64,000 nucleotides of DNA from G963663495 sp963663495. GTDB lineage: Bacteria; Bacteroidota; Rhodothermia; Rhodothermales; Bin80. The stretch covers positions 5,332,001-5,396,000 of the forward strand of contig OY760427.1 of the NCBI GenBank assembly GCA_963663495.1, written 5' to 3'. Both the position numbers and the translations under genes were made by a program. Positions 34,965-44,821 of this stretch are shown here, piece by piece (within the stretch, counting starts at the first letter, position 1; each line of letters begins with the position of its first letter). The notes beneath the pieces were generated by a model. The model was not told where the DNA came from, did no database searches, and saw nothing but the letters and a program-made list of their open reading frames with translations.

Positions 34965-36463
34965 GGACGACTACCCGGGTGCGCGCTGGTGTTCAACCAG
35001 GCGTGACGAATATTGTAGCAAAAGGTGATCAGGAATGCCCCGGCAAAGCAGGCTTGAAAAATGCAGGCCGCCCAATCCCGTTGCGCCATCAGCACTGCCA
35101 AGCCTGCAACGCTGTACACTGCCAAAATGAACTCAAGGTACGCAATCATGGGTACGCGCGTTCGCGCGTACCGTGACTTCCACCAAGTATCGCCACTAAA
35201 CTTGGGTGTCCGCACAAAGGCCGTTCGCCTTCTTAGGATAGCCTGCCACAGGGCAATACAATTGCTCAATGCCAGCCCCATGCTGCCAGCCATGTACACC
35301 GGGAAAAATAGCAGCCGTGTGTGCCAAGAGGGATATAATGTCCGCTGAGCTTGTGCTTGCGCCAGGAAGAAACCGAGGAAACCTACCAGCCCCACGCTGC
35401 AGAATGCAAAATATGCGGGTCCAGGCCCGCGGCCTGCGTGCTCCAGCATCAGTAGCGGGGTGTGCGATAGCACTGCTACAATGAGTGCGGGGTAGGCAAG
35501 ATATCCGGTCAGGTGAAACGCGCCTTCAATCTTGATTCGGGCCGAGCAATGTGAGTGCCAAAGCGGGCGCAGAAGCTTGATGGCGGTTTCGGCGGCCCCT
35601 TTGGTCCACCTAAACTGCTGGGAGCGAAGGCTGGGAAGGCTACGCGGAAGTTCTGCAGGGGCTTCAACCTCCCCGAGGTACCGAAACCGCCAGCCGCGCA
35701 GCTGGGCTCGGAAGCTCAGGTCCAGATCTTCTGCCAGCGTGTCTCCCTGCCAACCGCCGGCATCCTCAATACACTGCCGACGCCACACCCCCGCGGTACC
35801 GTTGAAGTTGATAAAGCATCCTGCATTCTGGCGGGAAGACTGTTCCACAGCAAAGTGTGCGTCCAACCCAAAGGCCTGCAAGCGCGTCAGCACTGAGTCG
35901 TCCGCGTTAAGGTGTGTCCATCGTGCTTGTACCATCCCGATGCCCTGGTCATCAAAATGTGGAACAATACGTGTCAGAAAGTCCGGCGGAGGCACAAAGT
36001 CCGCATCAAACACTGCCACGAGGCTGCCCTTTGCGCGGCCGCAGCCATGTGCTAGTGCACCCGCCTTATAGCCATCACGATGGCTGCGGCAAATATGATC
36101 AATATCCTTGCCGCGTGCTTCCCAGTAAGCGACTCGGTTGCGGGCGATGGAGCATGTCTCATCGGTGGAATCATCAAGAATCTGGATTTGGAGGGCCGGA
36201 TAGTCAATCCGTGCACAAGCGTCAATCACGCGCTCTACCACGAGCGCTTCGTTGTACAGCGGCACCTGGACCGTAACCAGCGGCCATGTCCGCAGCGCAG
36301 GCGCTTCGCCCTGCCTGACTCTGCGCCGGTCGCCGTGCGCGTGTACCAAGGCAAGCCAGAACAGGTTGGCGCCGTAAACAATAAGCACCGCCATGGCGGC
36401 TGCATACGCCGACGCAATGATCACCACAGCGCTACCAGTCCGACGTAGCGGCCGTGAAAACAT
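34961..36463 (-). CDS. Membrane family-2 glycosyltransferase (processive, cellulose-synthase-like)
   Basis: The start at ATG 36463 (MFSRPLRRTGSAVV) precedes the first membrane helix; this gives 500 residues. The GT2 catalytic motifs are all present: ILDDSTDET, FDADFVPP (DxD), TLAEDLDLS (ED) and QQFRWTKG (QxxRW), the last a mark of processive synthases. One N-terminal and about four C-terminal membrane segments flank the catalytic domain, as in plant CSLA-like and bacterial glycan synthases. It transfers sugar from a nucleotide donor at the inner membrane; the polymer is unknown. The start overlaps lptE by 32 bp. Confidence 0.88.
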   Translation of the reverse strand: MFSRPLRRTGSAVVIIASAYAAAMAVLIVYGANLFWLALVHAHGDRRRVRQGEAPALRTWPLVTVQVPLYNEALVVERVIDACARIDYPALQIQILDDSTDETCSIARNRVAYWEARGKDIDHICRSHRDGYKAGALAHGCGRAKGSLVAVFDADFVPPPDFLTRIVPHFDDQGIGMVQARWTHLNADDSVLTRLQAFGLDAHFAVEQSSRQNAGCFINFNGTAGVWRRQCIEDAGGWQGDTLAEDLDLSFRAQLRGWRFRYLGEVEAPAELPRSLPSLRSQQFRWTKGAAETAIKLLRPLWHSHCSARIKIEGAFHLTGYLAYPALIVAVLSHTPLLMLEHAGRGPGPAYFAFCSVGLVGFLGFFLAQAQAQRTLYPSWHTRLLFFPVYMAGSMGLALSNCIALWQAILRRRTAFVRTPKFSGDTWWKSRYARTRVPMIAYLEFILAVYSVAGLAVLMAQRDWAACIFQACFAGAFLITFCYNIRHAWLNTSAHPGSRP

Positions 36464-36989
36464 CGTCGGCGATGTTCTCCAGCGCGGACAGCGCGGCCCC
36501 TTCCTCAGCCTCCAGACCCCCTTCAAGCGGGTCATAGTCATCGAAATTGCTGAAGGTCCGCTCAAGTACATCGTCATCCACGCGATTGTGATAACGCGCG
36601 GTGACAGAGATGGTGACACGATTGTACTGCGCCCTTTCCTGCCCGCTAATGGCGGTAGGAGCATTGTGGTACCGACTTATAGCCGAGGTTAACACCACAT
36701 CTGCTTCCTCAACATCTTCTTCTAGCACAAGACGTGTCTGCCGTACAAACCGGTCAATAAACAGCTCGGTAAGGGCTTCGTCCATCACGGTCAGCGGGCT
36801 CAGGCTGTTGTCCTCAGCCAGTGGGATGGCAACCGTTGTGAGGTGGGCGGGGATGCTTGCGCCGCTGAAGCTGTAGTAGCCGCATCCAAGTAGCAGCAAC
36901 ATACCGATCACTGCCAAGCATCTGTGTTGCAGGGAAGCTCGAAGGACGGTACCCACCCCGAAGGTTCCAATAAGGCTGGTTTGTCTCAT
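36432..36989 (-). CDS. lptE: LptE-like lipoprotein, LPS assembly
   Basis: The start at ATG 36989 is supported by CGGAG 6 bases upstream; this gives 185 residues. A lipoprotein signal ends in the lipobox LLLLGCGYYSFSG, and GYYSFSG followed by conserved prolines (IPAHLTTVAIP) is the usual LptE-family beginning in Bacteroidota. Later text (VTISVTARYHNR, ALSALENIADDVF) fits the alpha/beta sandwich. LptE plugs the LptD translocon in the outer membrane. In related genomes lptE follows miaB and a sigma-54 activator; here a TnpB element has entered that junction. Confidence 0.85.
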   Translation of the reverse strand: MRQTSLIGTFGVGTVLRASLQHRCLAVIGMLLLLGCGYYSFSGASIPAHLTTVAIPLAEDNSLSPLTVMDEALTELFIDRFVRQTRLVLEEDVEEADVVLTSAISRYHNAPTAISGQERAQYNRVTISVTARYHNRVDDDVLERTFSNFDDYDPLEGGLEAEEGAALSALENIADDVFTAATSDW

Positions 36990-36999
36990 GCTCCGTGTA

Positions 37000-37191
37000 T
37001 CACGTCTCAGCAACTATGCCCATTTCCGCCAGAAAGCCAGGGAATATGTCTTGACCCCCTCCGATCAGGTAGACAGGCTTAGACGGGTGCCCTTTGGAGC
37101 GGTGCACCGGCATGCGCTGAACCGCGTCTTCCTTTGACAATGCGACTTGCAATGAGCGATCAAGATGCTGCAGATAGGTGTTACTGTTCAA
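37000..37191 (-). CDS. Short unidentified ORF or gene tail upstream of lptE
   Basis: A 63-codon TTG-started frame (open further upstream to about 37281) ends 10 bp before the lptE start. The segment KPVYLIGGGQDIFPGFLAE resembles the glycine-rich C-terminal loop of actin-fold proteins, but nothing else supports that. It may be the tail of a decayed gene. Confidence 0.3.
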   Translation of the reverse strand: MNSNTYLQHLDRSLQVALSKEDAVQRMPVHRSKGHPSKPVYLIGGGQDIFPGFLAEMGIVAET

Positions 37192-37281
37192 GTTGTTGAT
37201 GTACTCCCAAATGGCCTTCCTATATACAAAACTTCCGATGTCTTTATTCCTTCTTCGTTGATAGTTACCACCTTGACCTAT

Positions 37282-37556
37282 CTATTGTGTGACTGCCTCC
37301 CGTTGTCCAAGAAACGTCCAGCGACCGTTGGGACATTTAGCTTGTACATAAGATCCTACCGAATTGGGCACGACAAGTCATCTCCTATTCCAAAGTGCCA
37401 ACGGTCTTGTCCCATGCTCGCAAGAATTCCGCCTACCAGTGAATAGGTACCACCCGACACAGCCTCCGTAATACGCTGCAGCCGCTACCAACCGGAGCGA
37501 CTGTTGTTGGGCGGGATTCGCACCCGCCATAGAGCAACGCCTTTCCACGGCGCACG
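37282..37556. other. Interval with a compact GGCGGG/CCCGCC hairpin
   Basis: No ORF is convincing. Near 37510-37528, read on the reverse strand, GGCGGG-TGCGAAT-CCCGCC forms a 6-bp stem with a 7-base loop. This resembles a tRNA T-arm, but no complete tRNA can be folded around it. Confidence 0.4.
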
Positions 37557-37567
37557 AAAAACAAGCG

Positions 37568-39020
37568 AGTTATATGGCTGAGTGCCGCGCGTTTTCGCAG
37601 GAGTTACTTTTTGTGCTTTGGTGGTGCAGACAGGATGGCTTTCACCAGTTTTTCATAATCGGTTCCCGCTTTTCACGAACAAACTGCAATTATTTCAAGT
37701 ACCTCAACATGTGGGTATTCATGCTATATAATTGCCATCTATTAGGGAGTTATATACCACAGTGCCATGCCCGAAACGGTTAGTGCATACCGCAATATCA
37801 CATACAGGCTGTAGCCCGGAAGTCGGAGTAACGCCAAGCACCTTGCTGAATTAGCGGGTGCGTGTAGGTTTGTGTGGAATGCCATCCTCGCAGAGCGGCG
37901 GCGTACAAGAAAGCGAAAGAGGCTGGAGAGAAGCCGCCCTCGGTACGCTTCTTCTCGCTGGGGAAGCGGTTCACGGCGCTGCGCCGCACGGTCGAGTGGC
38001 TACCTGAATACTCCTTTGGTGTCGTTAGATACACATTGAAATATCAGGCGGATGCATGGAAGACATTCTTCAAAGAGGGCAAGAGAAGACCGAGATTCCA
38101 TTCCAGACGTGGTAGTACGCCTTCGTTCACGATCCCGGATAACGTAAGGGTTCGGGATGGCAAGCTGTATATCCCGAAAGTGGGATATATGGCGCTCCGC
38201 AGGCGGGGAGGCAACCCGTACCCTGATGGTATACCCGTCAAAGCCACGGTAAAGAAGAACGCCGGCAAAGGGTATGCTGTCATCTGCTACAAGATGGAGG
38301 CACCTGTAATAGAGGATACCGGCGGTGCTGTAGGCATTGACCGTAATTGCGGGCAGGTCGCTATGGTCTCCACAGAGGGCGATACAAGCATTATCAGACA
38401 ACCGGATACGAAGCGTCTTGATGCCAAGTTGAAGCGGTATCAGCGAAGACTGGCGAGACAGAAGAAAGGCTCCAACCGTCGTAACAGGCGGAAGCATAGA
38501 ATCGCCCGCATACAGCGCAAGCGTGCTAACGTCCTCAAGAATGCGAACCACCAGGTAAGTCGCAGTATTGCCAATTGCTCCTCAACGGTGATACTGGAGG
38601 ACCTGAAGATCAAAGCGATGACACGTTCAGCTAAGGGGACGATGGAGAGCTTTGGCACAAACGTCAAACAGAAGTCTGGCCTCAACCGTGAGATACTGCG
38701 AACAGGTTGGGGCCAGCTGGATCAGATGCTGGGCTATAAGTGCCGCAAGGTGATAAAGGTTACCGCTGCCTATAGCAGTCAGCGGTGTTCTGTGTGTGGG
38801 CACACACAGAAGCGAGTAACCGTAAGACACGGAGCAAATTCACGTGTATGTCCTGTGGCCATGCGGATCATGCAGATCTGAATGCGGCTGCAAACATACT
38901 GGCCTCCGGGATTGGGGCTGCTGCACGGCGAGGGGCGTTCGGGTTACCGACCCCTATGACCCGTGAAATTGATACTGGTGCCTCACTGTGTACAGTTGGT
39001 CACTCACGTATATAATTCCC
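37568..39020 (+). mobile_element. TnpB element C
   Basis: Begins AGTTATATGGCTGAGTGCC and ends GTATATAATTCCC, like elements A and D. It sits between lptE and the sigma-54 activator gene, splitting a gene order that is normally contiguous. It carries the same reversed small-ORF remnant on its left. Confidence 0.85.
37767..39015 (+). pseudogene. tnpB copy C, three inactivating lesions
   Basis: Compared with copy A: codon 16 (TTG) is TAG at 37812-37814, four bases are missing near 37900 (AGAGCGGCGGCG), and two bases are inserted near 38803 (GGGCACACACAG) within the zinc-ribbon region. The intervening body is otherwise almost identical. Confidence 0.88.
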
Positions 39021-39031
39021 AAAAACAAGCG

Positions 39032-39449
39032 ATTGCTGTGGTCGTGTTATAGGACCTTGAGTCTCTGTCGGGCATTCCAGCTTGTCCAGATGGTTTCGCA
39101 TGAATTCCCTTACCCTCCCAAGACTGATGCACTCGTTTACATACTGGCTTGATTGCGGGCAGAGCTCTCTGAGTAGTAGCTCCTGTCCGCCTCCATGTGG
39201 CAATCCATTCTGACACCGCCAGACAGGGTGAGGGCAGGTTGTTACAACCGGCTGTACCGGATGCTTGGTCGCTATTGGAATGGCGCCTCATAAAGACTGT
39301 CAAGCAGCGAAGTTGCAATGGCAGTCAGATCTTCTATCCGGAAGTAGTTCACTTCATACAAAGGATCCAGCTAGTGTCACATTACGGATGAAGCCCTAGG
39401 CTGAACGCCAGCCCGGGACATTCTAGGGTGTAGGCCGATTAACGCCGGT
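39032..39449. other. Interval downstream of the sigma-54 activator gene
   Basis: About 420 bp. Short reverse frames exist but none resembles a known family. It ends with the 3' flank of the sigma-54 activator gene. Confidence 0.4.
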
Positions 39450-40694
39450 TCATGAATTAACGTCCAGTTCCTTGATACGGCGGTACAGTGTACGTTCACT
39501 GATCCCGAGAGATTTCGCAGCTTCCTTGCGGTTGCCCTCGTAGGTCTGAAGAGCTTGAATAATTAACGCACGCCTGGCATCATTCAGTGTCGGAAGCGCC
39601 TCAGGGCTAGCGTCCGGCTTGGTCGCCGGGCCGTGCTCCAGAGCAGCGATCTCATACGTGGTGTCCTCAATCATTTGCGATGGTTTCCCTGCGGCCGACA
39701 GCAACGGTATGTCCGACATCGAATCGGCACTATCGCTCCTGACCATGACGTGACGTAACAGGCTTGCCATTGACCCCACTTCAGACTTCAGCTCCCTCAG
39801 CCCAATGCGGATCTCCAGAAGTGCACGATATATCAACTCTCTATCATGTCGGGGGCCGCGTTCACCATAGTCACCGCGCGCCAGCGGCACAATGGCTGTC
39901 GCTTTTGAAGCGGACACACCTCGCAGGTACCCGCGCACATCTTTCGCGCTTAGGACGCTACGGCGGCCAAGAACGATCACCTGCTCGGCCACATTGCGCA
40001 GCTCACGGACATTTCCCGGCCACCGGTATTCCATGAGGAGCCTCTCAGCATCCGGGGCGAGCTTGCGCCGCGCGGTGCCATATTTCTGGGAAAGCCTGAA
40101 CAAAAAGGAGTCGAAGATGGGCTGGATATCTCGTTTGCGCTCCCGGAGCGGCGGAATACTAACAATTACCGTGCTGAGCCGGTAGTACAAGTCTTCCCGG
40201 AAGTTGCCTTGCTTTACCTCACTTCCCAAAACCTTGTTTGTGGCTGCCACTACCCGTACATCGGCGCTTCTTTGCGTCGACGAACCAACGCGATTGAAGG
40301 TGCCGGTTTCCAGGACGCGGAGCAGACGCACTTGGGCAGCCGGGGGCATTTCGCCAATCTCGTCAAGGAAGACGGTGCCGCCGTGAGCATCCTCAAACAA
40401 ACCTTTGCGACGGTCGGTAGCGCCCGTAAAGGCTCCCTTTTCCGCTCCAAACAGCTCGGACTCTATCAGCCCTTCCGGAATGGCACCTGTGTTGATGATT
40501 TTTAGCGGTTTGTGCCTGCGGGAGCTGATACCATGAATGGCGTTCGCCACAAGCTCCTTTCCTACCCCGCTTTCGCCCTCAATCAGTACGGTAATATCCG
40601 TGCGGGCGACCTGCCGAACCCGGTCCAGGACATGCTGGATTGCCGGGGAAGTACCGATGATTCCAAAGCGATCCTGAACGGCTTGTCGGTCCAT
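39450..40694 (-). CDS. Sigma-54-dependent transcriptional activator (AAA+/Fis)
   Basis: From ATG 40694 the protein has 414 residues and almost no N-terminal sensory domain. The AAA+ domain starts at once: Walker A GESGVGKE (about 40-47), the sigma-54 contact loop GAFTGA (about 96), Walker B GTVFLDEIGEM, VRVVAATN and the arginine-finger region FREDLYYRLS. A linker of ~110 residues leads to a C-terminal Fis-type helix-turn-helix (NRKEAAKSLGISERTLYRRI). It should activate sigma-54 RNA polymerase. Lacking a receiver domain, it is probably constitutive or controlled by a partner. It lies 73 bp after the miaB stop on the same strand. Confidence 0.93.
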   Translation of the reverse strand: MDRQAVQDRFGIIGTSPAIQHVLDRVRQVARTDITVLIEGESGVGKELVANAIHGISSRRHKPLKIINTGAIPEGLIESELFGAEKGAFTGATDRRKGLFEDAHGGTVFLDEIGEMPPAAQVRLLRVLETGTFNRVGSSTQRSADVRVVAATNKVLGSEVKQGNFREDLYYRLSTVIVSIPPLRERKRDIQPIFDSFLFRLSQKYGTARRKLAPDAERLLMEYRWPGNVRELRNVAEQVIVLGRRSVLSAKDVRGYLRGVSASKATAIVPLARGDYGERGPRHDRELIYRALLEIRIGLRELKSEVGSMASLLRHVMVRSDSADSMSDIPLLSAAGKPSQMIEDTTYEIAALEHGPATKPDASPEALPTLNDARRALIIQALQTYEGNRKEAAKSLGISERTLYRRIKELDVNS

Positions 40695-40767
40695 CAAGAC
40701 AATGTTGTTGAAGTGGCCGACTAGGCACACCGACTAACACTCCAAGTTGAGGCAAGTGCCTAATGCG

Positions 40768-42108
40768 CTATAAGTTGACACCCACTGCACTTTCCGTAAT
40801 GGACCCCAACAACGTTGCAGAGGTGCAGTGGGTTACATGAACGTTGACGTAATGTCCCTTACGTGCATTCCCGCGTGGGAAAACAACCATCTTGTTGGTA
40901 TCCGTGCGCCCGCACAACTGGTCCTGACTGCGGCGGCTGGGCCCCTCCACAAGCACGGTGTGGGTGCGCCCGACTTCTGCCTTATTGCGATCCAGAGCGA
41001 TCTTGCTTTGCAGTTCAATGATTTCTGATAGGCGCCGCTTCTTGACTTCGACCGGTACGTCGTCCTCAAACTTACGGGCGGCGTACGTTCCCGGGCGCTC
41101 CGAATACATGAACATAAACGCGTGGTCGTAGCGTACCTCCTGCAAAAGGGCCAGCGTGTCTCTGTGTTCCTCCTCTGTTTCGCCGCAAAAGCCTGCGATG
41201 ATGTCAGTTGAAAACGAAATCCCGGGAACGATGGTTCGGGCTCGCTCAATGAGCTTCATGTACGCCGACGCCGTATAGCCGCGGCGCATACGTTCCAATA
41301 CGCCAGAATTGCCGTGCTGTACCGGAAGATGGATGAAATTGCACACATTGGGACACTCCCGGTGCACATGCAGCAATCGCCGGGAGCAGTCCTTGGGGTG
41401 GCTGGTAGAGTAGCGGACGCGCAGGCTGTCGCTAAGCAGACTGATACGGTGGAGCAGCTCCGCGAAATCTACTGCGCCGTCCTGATACGAGTTAACGTTC
41501 TGCCCCAACACGGTGACCTCCCGGTAGCCTCCGTCAATCAATTCCGAGCACTCTCGCAAAATGGAGGCTACGGGACGGCTCCGCTCCCGACCCCGTGTAA
41601 ACGGTACCACACAGAACGAGCACATGTTGTCGCAACCCCGCATGATGGACACGAATGCGGAGATGCCATTGGAGGCATAGCGCACTGGAGAAACGTCTGC
41701 GTATGTCTCTTCGCGAGAGAGGTGCACATTAACAGCCGCCTGCCCGGAATCTGCTGCTGTCCGTAGGAGCCGAGGCAAATCACGATAGGCATCCGGGCCC
41801 GCTACAACATCCACGAGTCGCTCCTCTTCAAGAAGCTTGTGACGCAGTCGTTCGGCCATACAACCCAGCACGCCAATCCTGTACTGTCCGTGATGGCGGC
41901 GCTTGATCGCACGGAGGTGGACCAGACGGCGTCGCACGCGCTGCTCGGCATTCTCGCGGATGGCGCATGTGTTGATAAGCACAACATCCGCGCTTTCGGC
42001 ATCGGGAGCAAGGCCAAATCCCGCGTCACGCAGCAACGAAACAACGATCTCGGAATCCGACACGTTCATCTGGCAGCCATATGTCTCCACGTAAACCCGC
42101 TCCTGCAT
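40768..42108 (-). CDS. miaB: tRNA-2-methylthio-N6-dimethylallyladenosine synthase MiaB
   Basis: The start at ATG 42108 (MQERVYVETYGCQMN) sits just before the conserved core; the frame is also open from a GTG at 42159. The 446-residue protein has the UPF0004 domain with three cluster cysteines (YGCQMN, NTCAIRENAE, LGCMAERL), a radical-SAM domain with RGCDNMCSFC (CxxxCxxC) and a C-terminal TRAM domain (about residues 380-440). MiaB adds a methylthio group to i6A37 of tRNAs that read UNN codons. The neighbouring sigma-54 activator gene is a conserved partner in Bacteroidota-type genomes. Confidence 0.95.
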   Translation of the reverse strand: MQERVYVETYGCQMNVSDSEIVVSLLRDAGFGLAPDAESADVVLINTCAIRENAEQRVRRRLVHLRAIKRRHHGQYRIGVLGCMAERLRHKLLEEERLVDVVAGPDAYRDLPRLLRTAADSGQAAVNVHLSREETYADVSPVRYASNGISAFVSIMRGCDNMCSFCVVPFTRGRERSRPVASILRECSELIDGGYREVTVLGQNVNSYQDGAVDFAELLHRISLLSDSLRVRYSTSHPKDCSRRLLHVHRECPNVCNFIHLPVQHGNSGVLERMRRGYTASAYMKLIERARTIVPGISFSTDIIAGFCGETEEEHRDTLALLQEVRYDHAFMFMYSERPGTYAARKFEDDVPVEVKKRRLSEIIELQSKIALDRNKAEVGRTHTVLVEGPSRRSQDQLCGRTDTNKMVVFPRGNARKGHYVNVHVTHCTSATLLGSITESAVGVNL

Positions 42109-42317
42109 GTGGGCTACCGGTGCACTGGTCTCACCTAATACGGGAATGTCACTAATCACTAATCATAACCGACTTGTGCGGGCTATCCAAAACTGGAATG
42201 CCCAGCCTAAGTGCCGGGAAACGCTAATGAATGGATTGATGTTCGCAAGTGGTGACTTGCACTTGAAAAGCATGTACATTCCGGTGACATATTCGTGTAT
42301 CCCTCAGAGGGTCAACT

Positions 42318-42983
42318 ATGCTACGCTACTTTGCATTCTCCGCCATTCTTGCCCTTCCGGTCTCGCTCTTGGCCCAACCGGATCCCAGTCATCCCGAACA
42401 TGAGAATCTAACCACCCCTTCCGGCTGGCTTGTCCGCACCGACAGGCCCTTCGAGGACTTGGTTGTCGGTCCTGATCGGGAGGAGTCGCACATCTACTTT
42501 GTGAACATGACTCCCGGTTGGCATATAACGACAGGACCGGCGGCAATACTATATCATCCAGACCTTGTCGCATCGGGATCGTACCGACTGGAAACCAAAA
42601 TTCATTTGTTTGACCCTGGTGAACGGCGTGAAGCGTTCGGCATGTTCTTCGGGGCTTCCAATCTTGAAAACGACGACCTTGCGTATGACTACTTTCTCCT
42701 GCGCAACTCGGGAGAATTTCTGATTAAGAGCCGGACGGGTGCCTCTACGTCCGTGATACGTGACTGGACGGCAACGGAGCATATGGTGACCTTTGAATCG
42801 GAGTCCGAGGGCTCGGTAGAGAATGTTCTGGTGATTGAGATTGGTGCCGACATGGTAACATTCTTTGTCAATGGGAACGAGGTAGCAAGCCATGAGCGTA
42901 GTGCACTACGGACCGATGGCATTGCGGGCCTGCGTATAAATCATGCGTTGAATGTCCATGTAGAATCCATTACCGTGCAGTAG
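42318..42983 (+). CDS. Secreted protein with jelly-roll (LamG/DUF1080-like) character
   Basis: A 221-residue protein with a signal peptide (MLRYFAFSAILALPVSLLAQ) and a body of predicted beta-strands. The order YRLETKIHLF, AFGMFFGASNLENDD, YDYFLLRNSGEFLIKSR, MVTFFVNGNEV, GIAGLRI matches the concanavalin-like sandwich used by family-16-type and DUF1080 proteins. No catalytic Glu pair is evident, so it may bind carbohydrate rather than cleave it. It stands alone on the + strand, divergent from miaB and overlapping the ribE stop by 14 bp. Confidence 0.65.
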   Translation: MLRYFAFSAILALPVSLLAQPDPSHPEHENLTTPSGWLVRTDRPFEDLVVGPDREESHIYFVNMTPGWHITTGPAAILYHPDLVASGSYRLETKIHLFDPGERREAFGMFFGASNLENDDLAYDYFLLRNSGEFLIKSRTGASTSVIRDWTATEHMVTFESESEGSVENVLVIEIGADMVTFFVNGNEVASHERSALRTDGIAGLRINHALNVHVESITVQ

Positions 42984-43569
42984 CTCCGAGTTCCAACTGC
43001 CGCGCCACATACTTGCCCACCACATCAAATTCTACATTGACTCGGGCCCCCACCTGCCAGGTTGCACATGCGGTGTGATCAAACGTGTGAGGGATAACAG
43101 CCACCGTTAGGTGAGTACCTTCAATCCGTGCCACAGTGAGACTGATGCCGTCAAGCGTAATGGATCCTGTAGGAATGACGTAGGGCAGGTGCATAACCGC
43201 GAGTTGTATCACAAACAACCGTTCGGTTCCCTCCTTCCGTACAGGAATTATGGGTGCGGTCGTGTCTATGTGCCCGAGGACCAGGTGACCTGCAAGTCGG
43301 TGTTTCAGACGCATGGCCCGCTCAATATTGATAGGCGAACCGATAACTAGCGATCCAAGCGTGGTCTTGCGCAGCGTTTCTTCCACGGCAACCACCTCCA
43401 CTGTGGTGTCCACACAATTGACCGCGGTGAGACATACCCCGTTTACTGCGATGCTGGAACCATTCTCCGTGTGCGCAAGCCGATCCCCGCGAATCTGCAT
43501 CAGGCGGGCACCGCGGTCCATGTGCGCGGCAACCAGCCGCCCGGTTTCCTCTACAATGCCGGTAAACAC
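42970..43569 (-). CDS. ribE: Riboflavin synthase, alpha subunit
   Basis: The start is placed at GTG 43569, giving VFTGIVEETG (read as Met), the invariant beginning of this enzyme and 5 bp after the ribD stop; 199 residues. The two homologous lumazine-binding repeats are visible: NGVCLTAV with GHLVLGHIDTTA in the first and DGISLTVA in the second. It dismutates two 6,7-dimethyl-8-ribityllumazines to riboflavin and a pyrimidine. It is cotranscribed with ribD. No FMN riboswitch was recognised upstream of ribD. Confidence 0.95.
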   Translation of the reverse strand: MFTGIVEETGRLVAAHMDRGARLMQIRGDRLAHTENGSSIAVNGVCLTAVNCVDTTVEVVAVEETLRKTTLGSLVIGSPINIERAMRLKHRLAGHLVLGHIDTTAPIIPVRKEGTERLFVIQLAVMHLPYVIPTGSITLDGISLTVARIEGTHLTVAVIPHTFDHTACATWQVGARVNVEFDVVGKYVARQLELGATAR

Positions 43570-43574
43570 GTTAG

Positions 43575-44690
43575 TCAGGGCTTGCGTAGATGCCCCGAGA
43601 ACAGGATATCCTGTCCAACGGTTTCCCACCGCACTGAGGCAAATGTGATCGCGTCCGTCAGCGACCTCGCAGGCAGATCGTCAACGGCGAGCAAACCTGA
43701 TCCAAGAAGCTTAGGTGCCAGGAAAATATACATACGATCTACAAGATCCTTTGACAGCAGTCCCCGAAGCAGTCCGGGTCCTGGCTCCACGAGCAGCGAT
43801 TGGATCTTGTCCTCCGTCCCAATGATCGTCAATACCTGTGCTAAGTCCAAGTGTCCGCTTACCTCATGAACTTCCAGAATACGCCCGCCGGCTTGGGTCA
43901 GGGTTTTGGAATATTGCGGAACAACGCCGCGCCGCACGATTGCTGCCGTGCGCGAAGCGTGGTGGTCGGTAAACAGTTTGAGGTAGCTTGGCAGGAGTCC
44001 GTTTCGATCCAGGACATAGCGCGCCGGCGATACTCCATCCACATGCCGAACAGTCAGGGAAGGGTCATCATGCAACGCTGTTCCTGCCCCAACGAGGACT
44101 CCGCGGTGGCTGGCTCTCCACTCGTGCACGCGTTTTCGCGCTTCCAGACCGGACACCCAATGCGAGGCGCCTCGGGCATCAGCAACGCGGCCGTCTAGCG
44201 TTTGCGCAATCTTCGCTGAAATAAGTGGCCTGCCGGTCGTGACACAATGGATAAAGGCTTCATTCAGCCGTCTGCACGCATCTTCCAAAATGCCACTGCA
44301 AACCTCTACCCCGCGATCGCGCAGCCTGCCCATGCCGCCCCTTGCCCTAGGGTTGGGGTCCTCCATACCGATGACGACGCGGCGAATGTGTTTGGACAGA
44401 ATGAGACTCGCGCACGGCGGAGTATTGCCTTCGTGATTGCACGGTTCCAAGTTGATATACAGCGTGGCATTCTGCAGCGTACCTACACCGCATGTGGCTT
44501 CAGCATGCCGAATGGCGTTCACTTCTGCATGCGATGCACCGTACCGTTCATGGAATCCCTCGCCTAACACATTGCCTCTGGGATCTACCAGGACCGCGCC
44601 TACCATCGGGTTGGGCGCCACTAAACCCCGGCCCTGTTTGGCGAGAGCCAAACACCGTCGCATCCAGCGTTCGTGATTAAGAACCTGCAT
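43575..44690 (-). CDS. ribD: Bifunctional riboflavin deaminase/reductase RibD
   Basis: A 371-residue protein from ATG 44690 (MQVLNHERWM); a start four codons upstream is possible. The N-terminal CMP/dCMP-deaminase-type domain has the zinc motif HAEVNAI and LEPCNHEGNTPPC. The C-terminal DHFR-like reductase domain has RPLISAKIAQTLDGRVA, GVLVGAGTALHDDPSLTVR and LLVEPGPGLLRGLL. It carries out the second and third steps of riboflavin synthesis, deaminating and then reducing the GTP-derived pyrimidine. It forms an operon with ribE. Confidence 0.95.
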   Translation of the reverse strand: MQVLNHERWMRRCLALAKQGRGLVAPNPMVGAVLVDPRGNVLGEGFHERYGASHAEVNAIRHAEATCGVGTLQNATLYINLEPCNHEGNTPPCASLILSKHIRRVVIGMEDPNPRARGGMGRLRDRGVEVCSGILEDACRRLNEAFIHCVTTGRPLISAKIAQTLDGRVADARGASHWVSGLEARKRVHEWRASHRGVLVGAGTALHDDPSLTVRHVDGVSPARYVLDRNGLLPSYLKLFTDHHASRTAAIVRRGVVPQYSKTLTQAGGRILEVHEVSGHLDLAQVLTIIGTEDKIQSLLVEPGPGLLRGLLSKDLVDRMYIFLAPKLLGSGLLAVDDLPARSLTDAITFASVRWETVGQDILFSGHLRKP

Positions 44691-44821
44691 ACCAGTGTAC
44701 AAGGGTTCTTGCGTCGTTGACCGCTTTCAGGGCTACGCACGCAAGATCACCCGGGGCCATTACCCGAGAATGCAAGTTAAGAAAGCCCGGAATAACGAAA
44801 CACAACAGCGGCCGGAATCCG

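Larger units (their letters stand above)
37557..39031 (+). repeat. 11-bp direct repeats AAAAACAAGCG flanking TnpB element C
   Basis: Exact copies lie at 37557-37567 and 39021-39031, directly at the element boundaries. The part clear of the terminal GGG-like bases is 8 bp (AAAAACAA). Confidence 0.8.
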
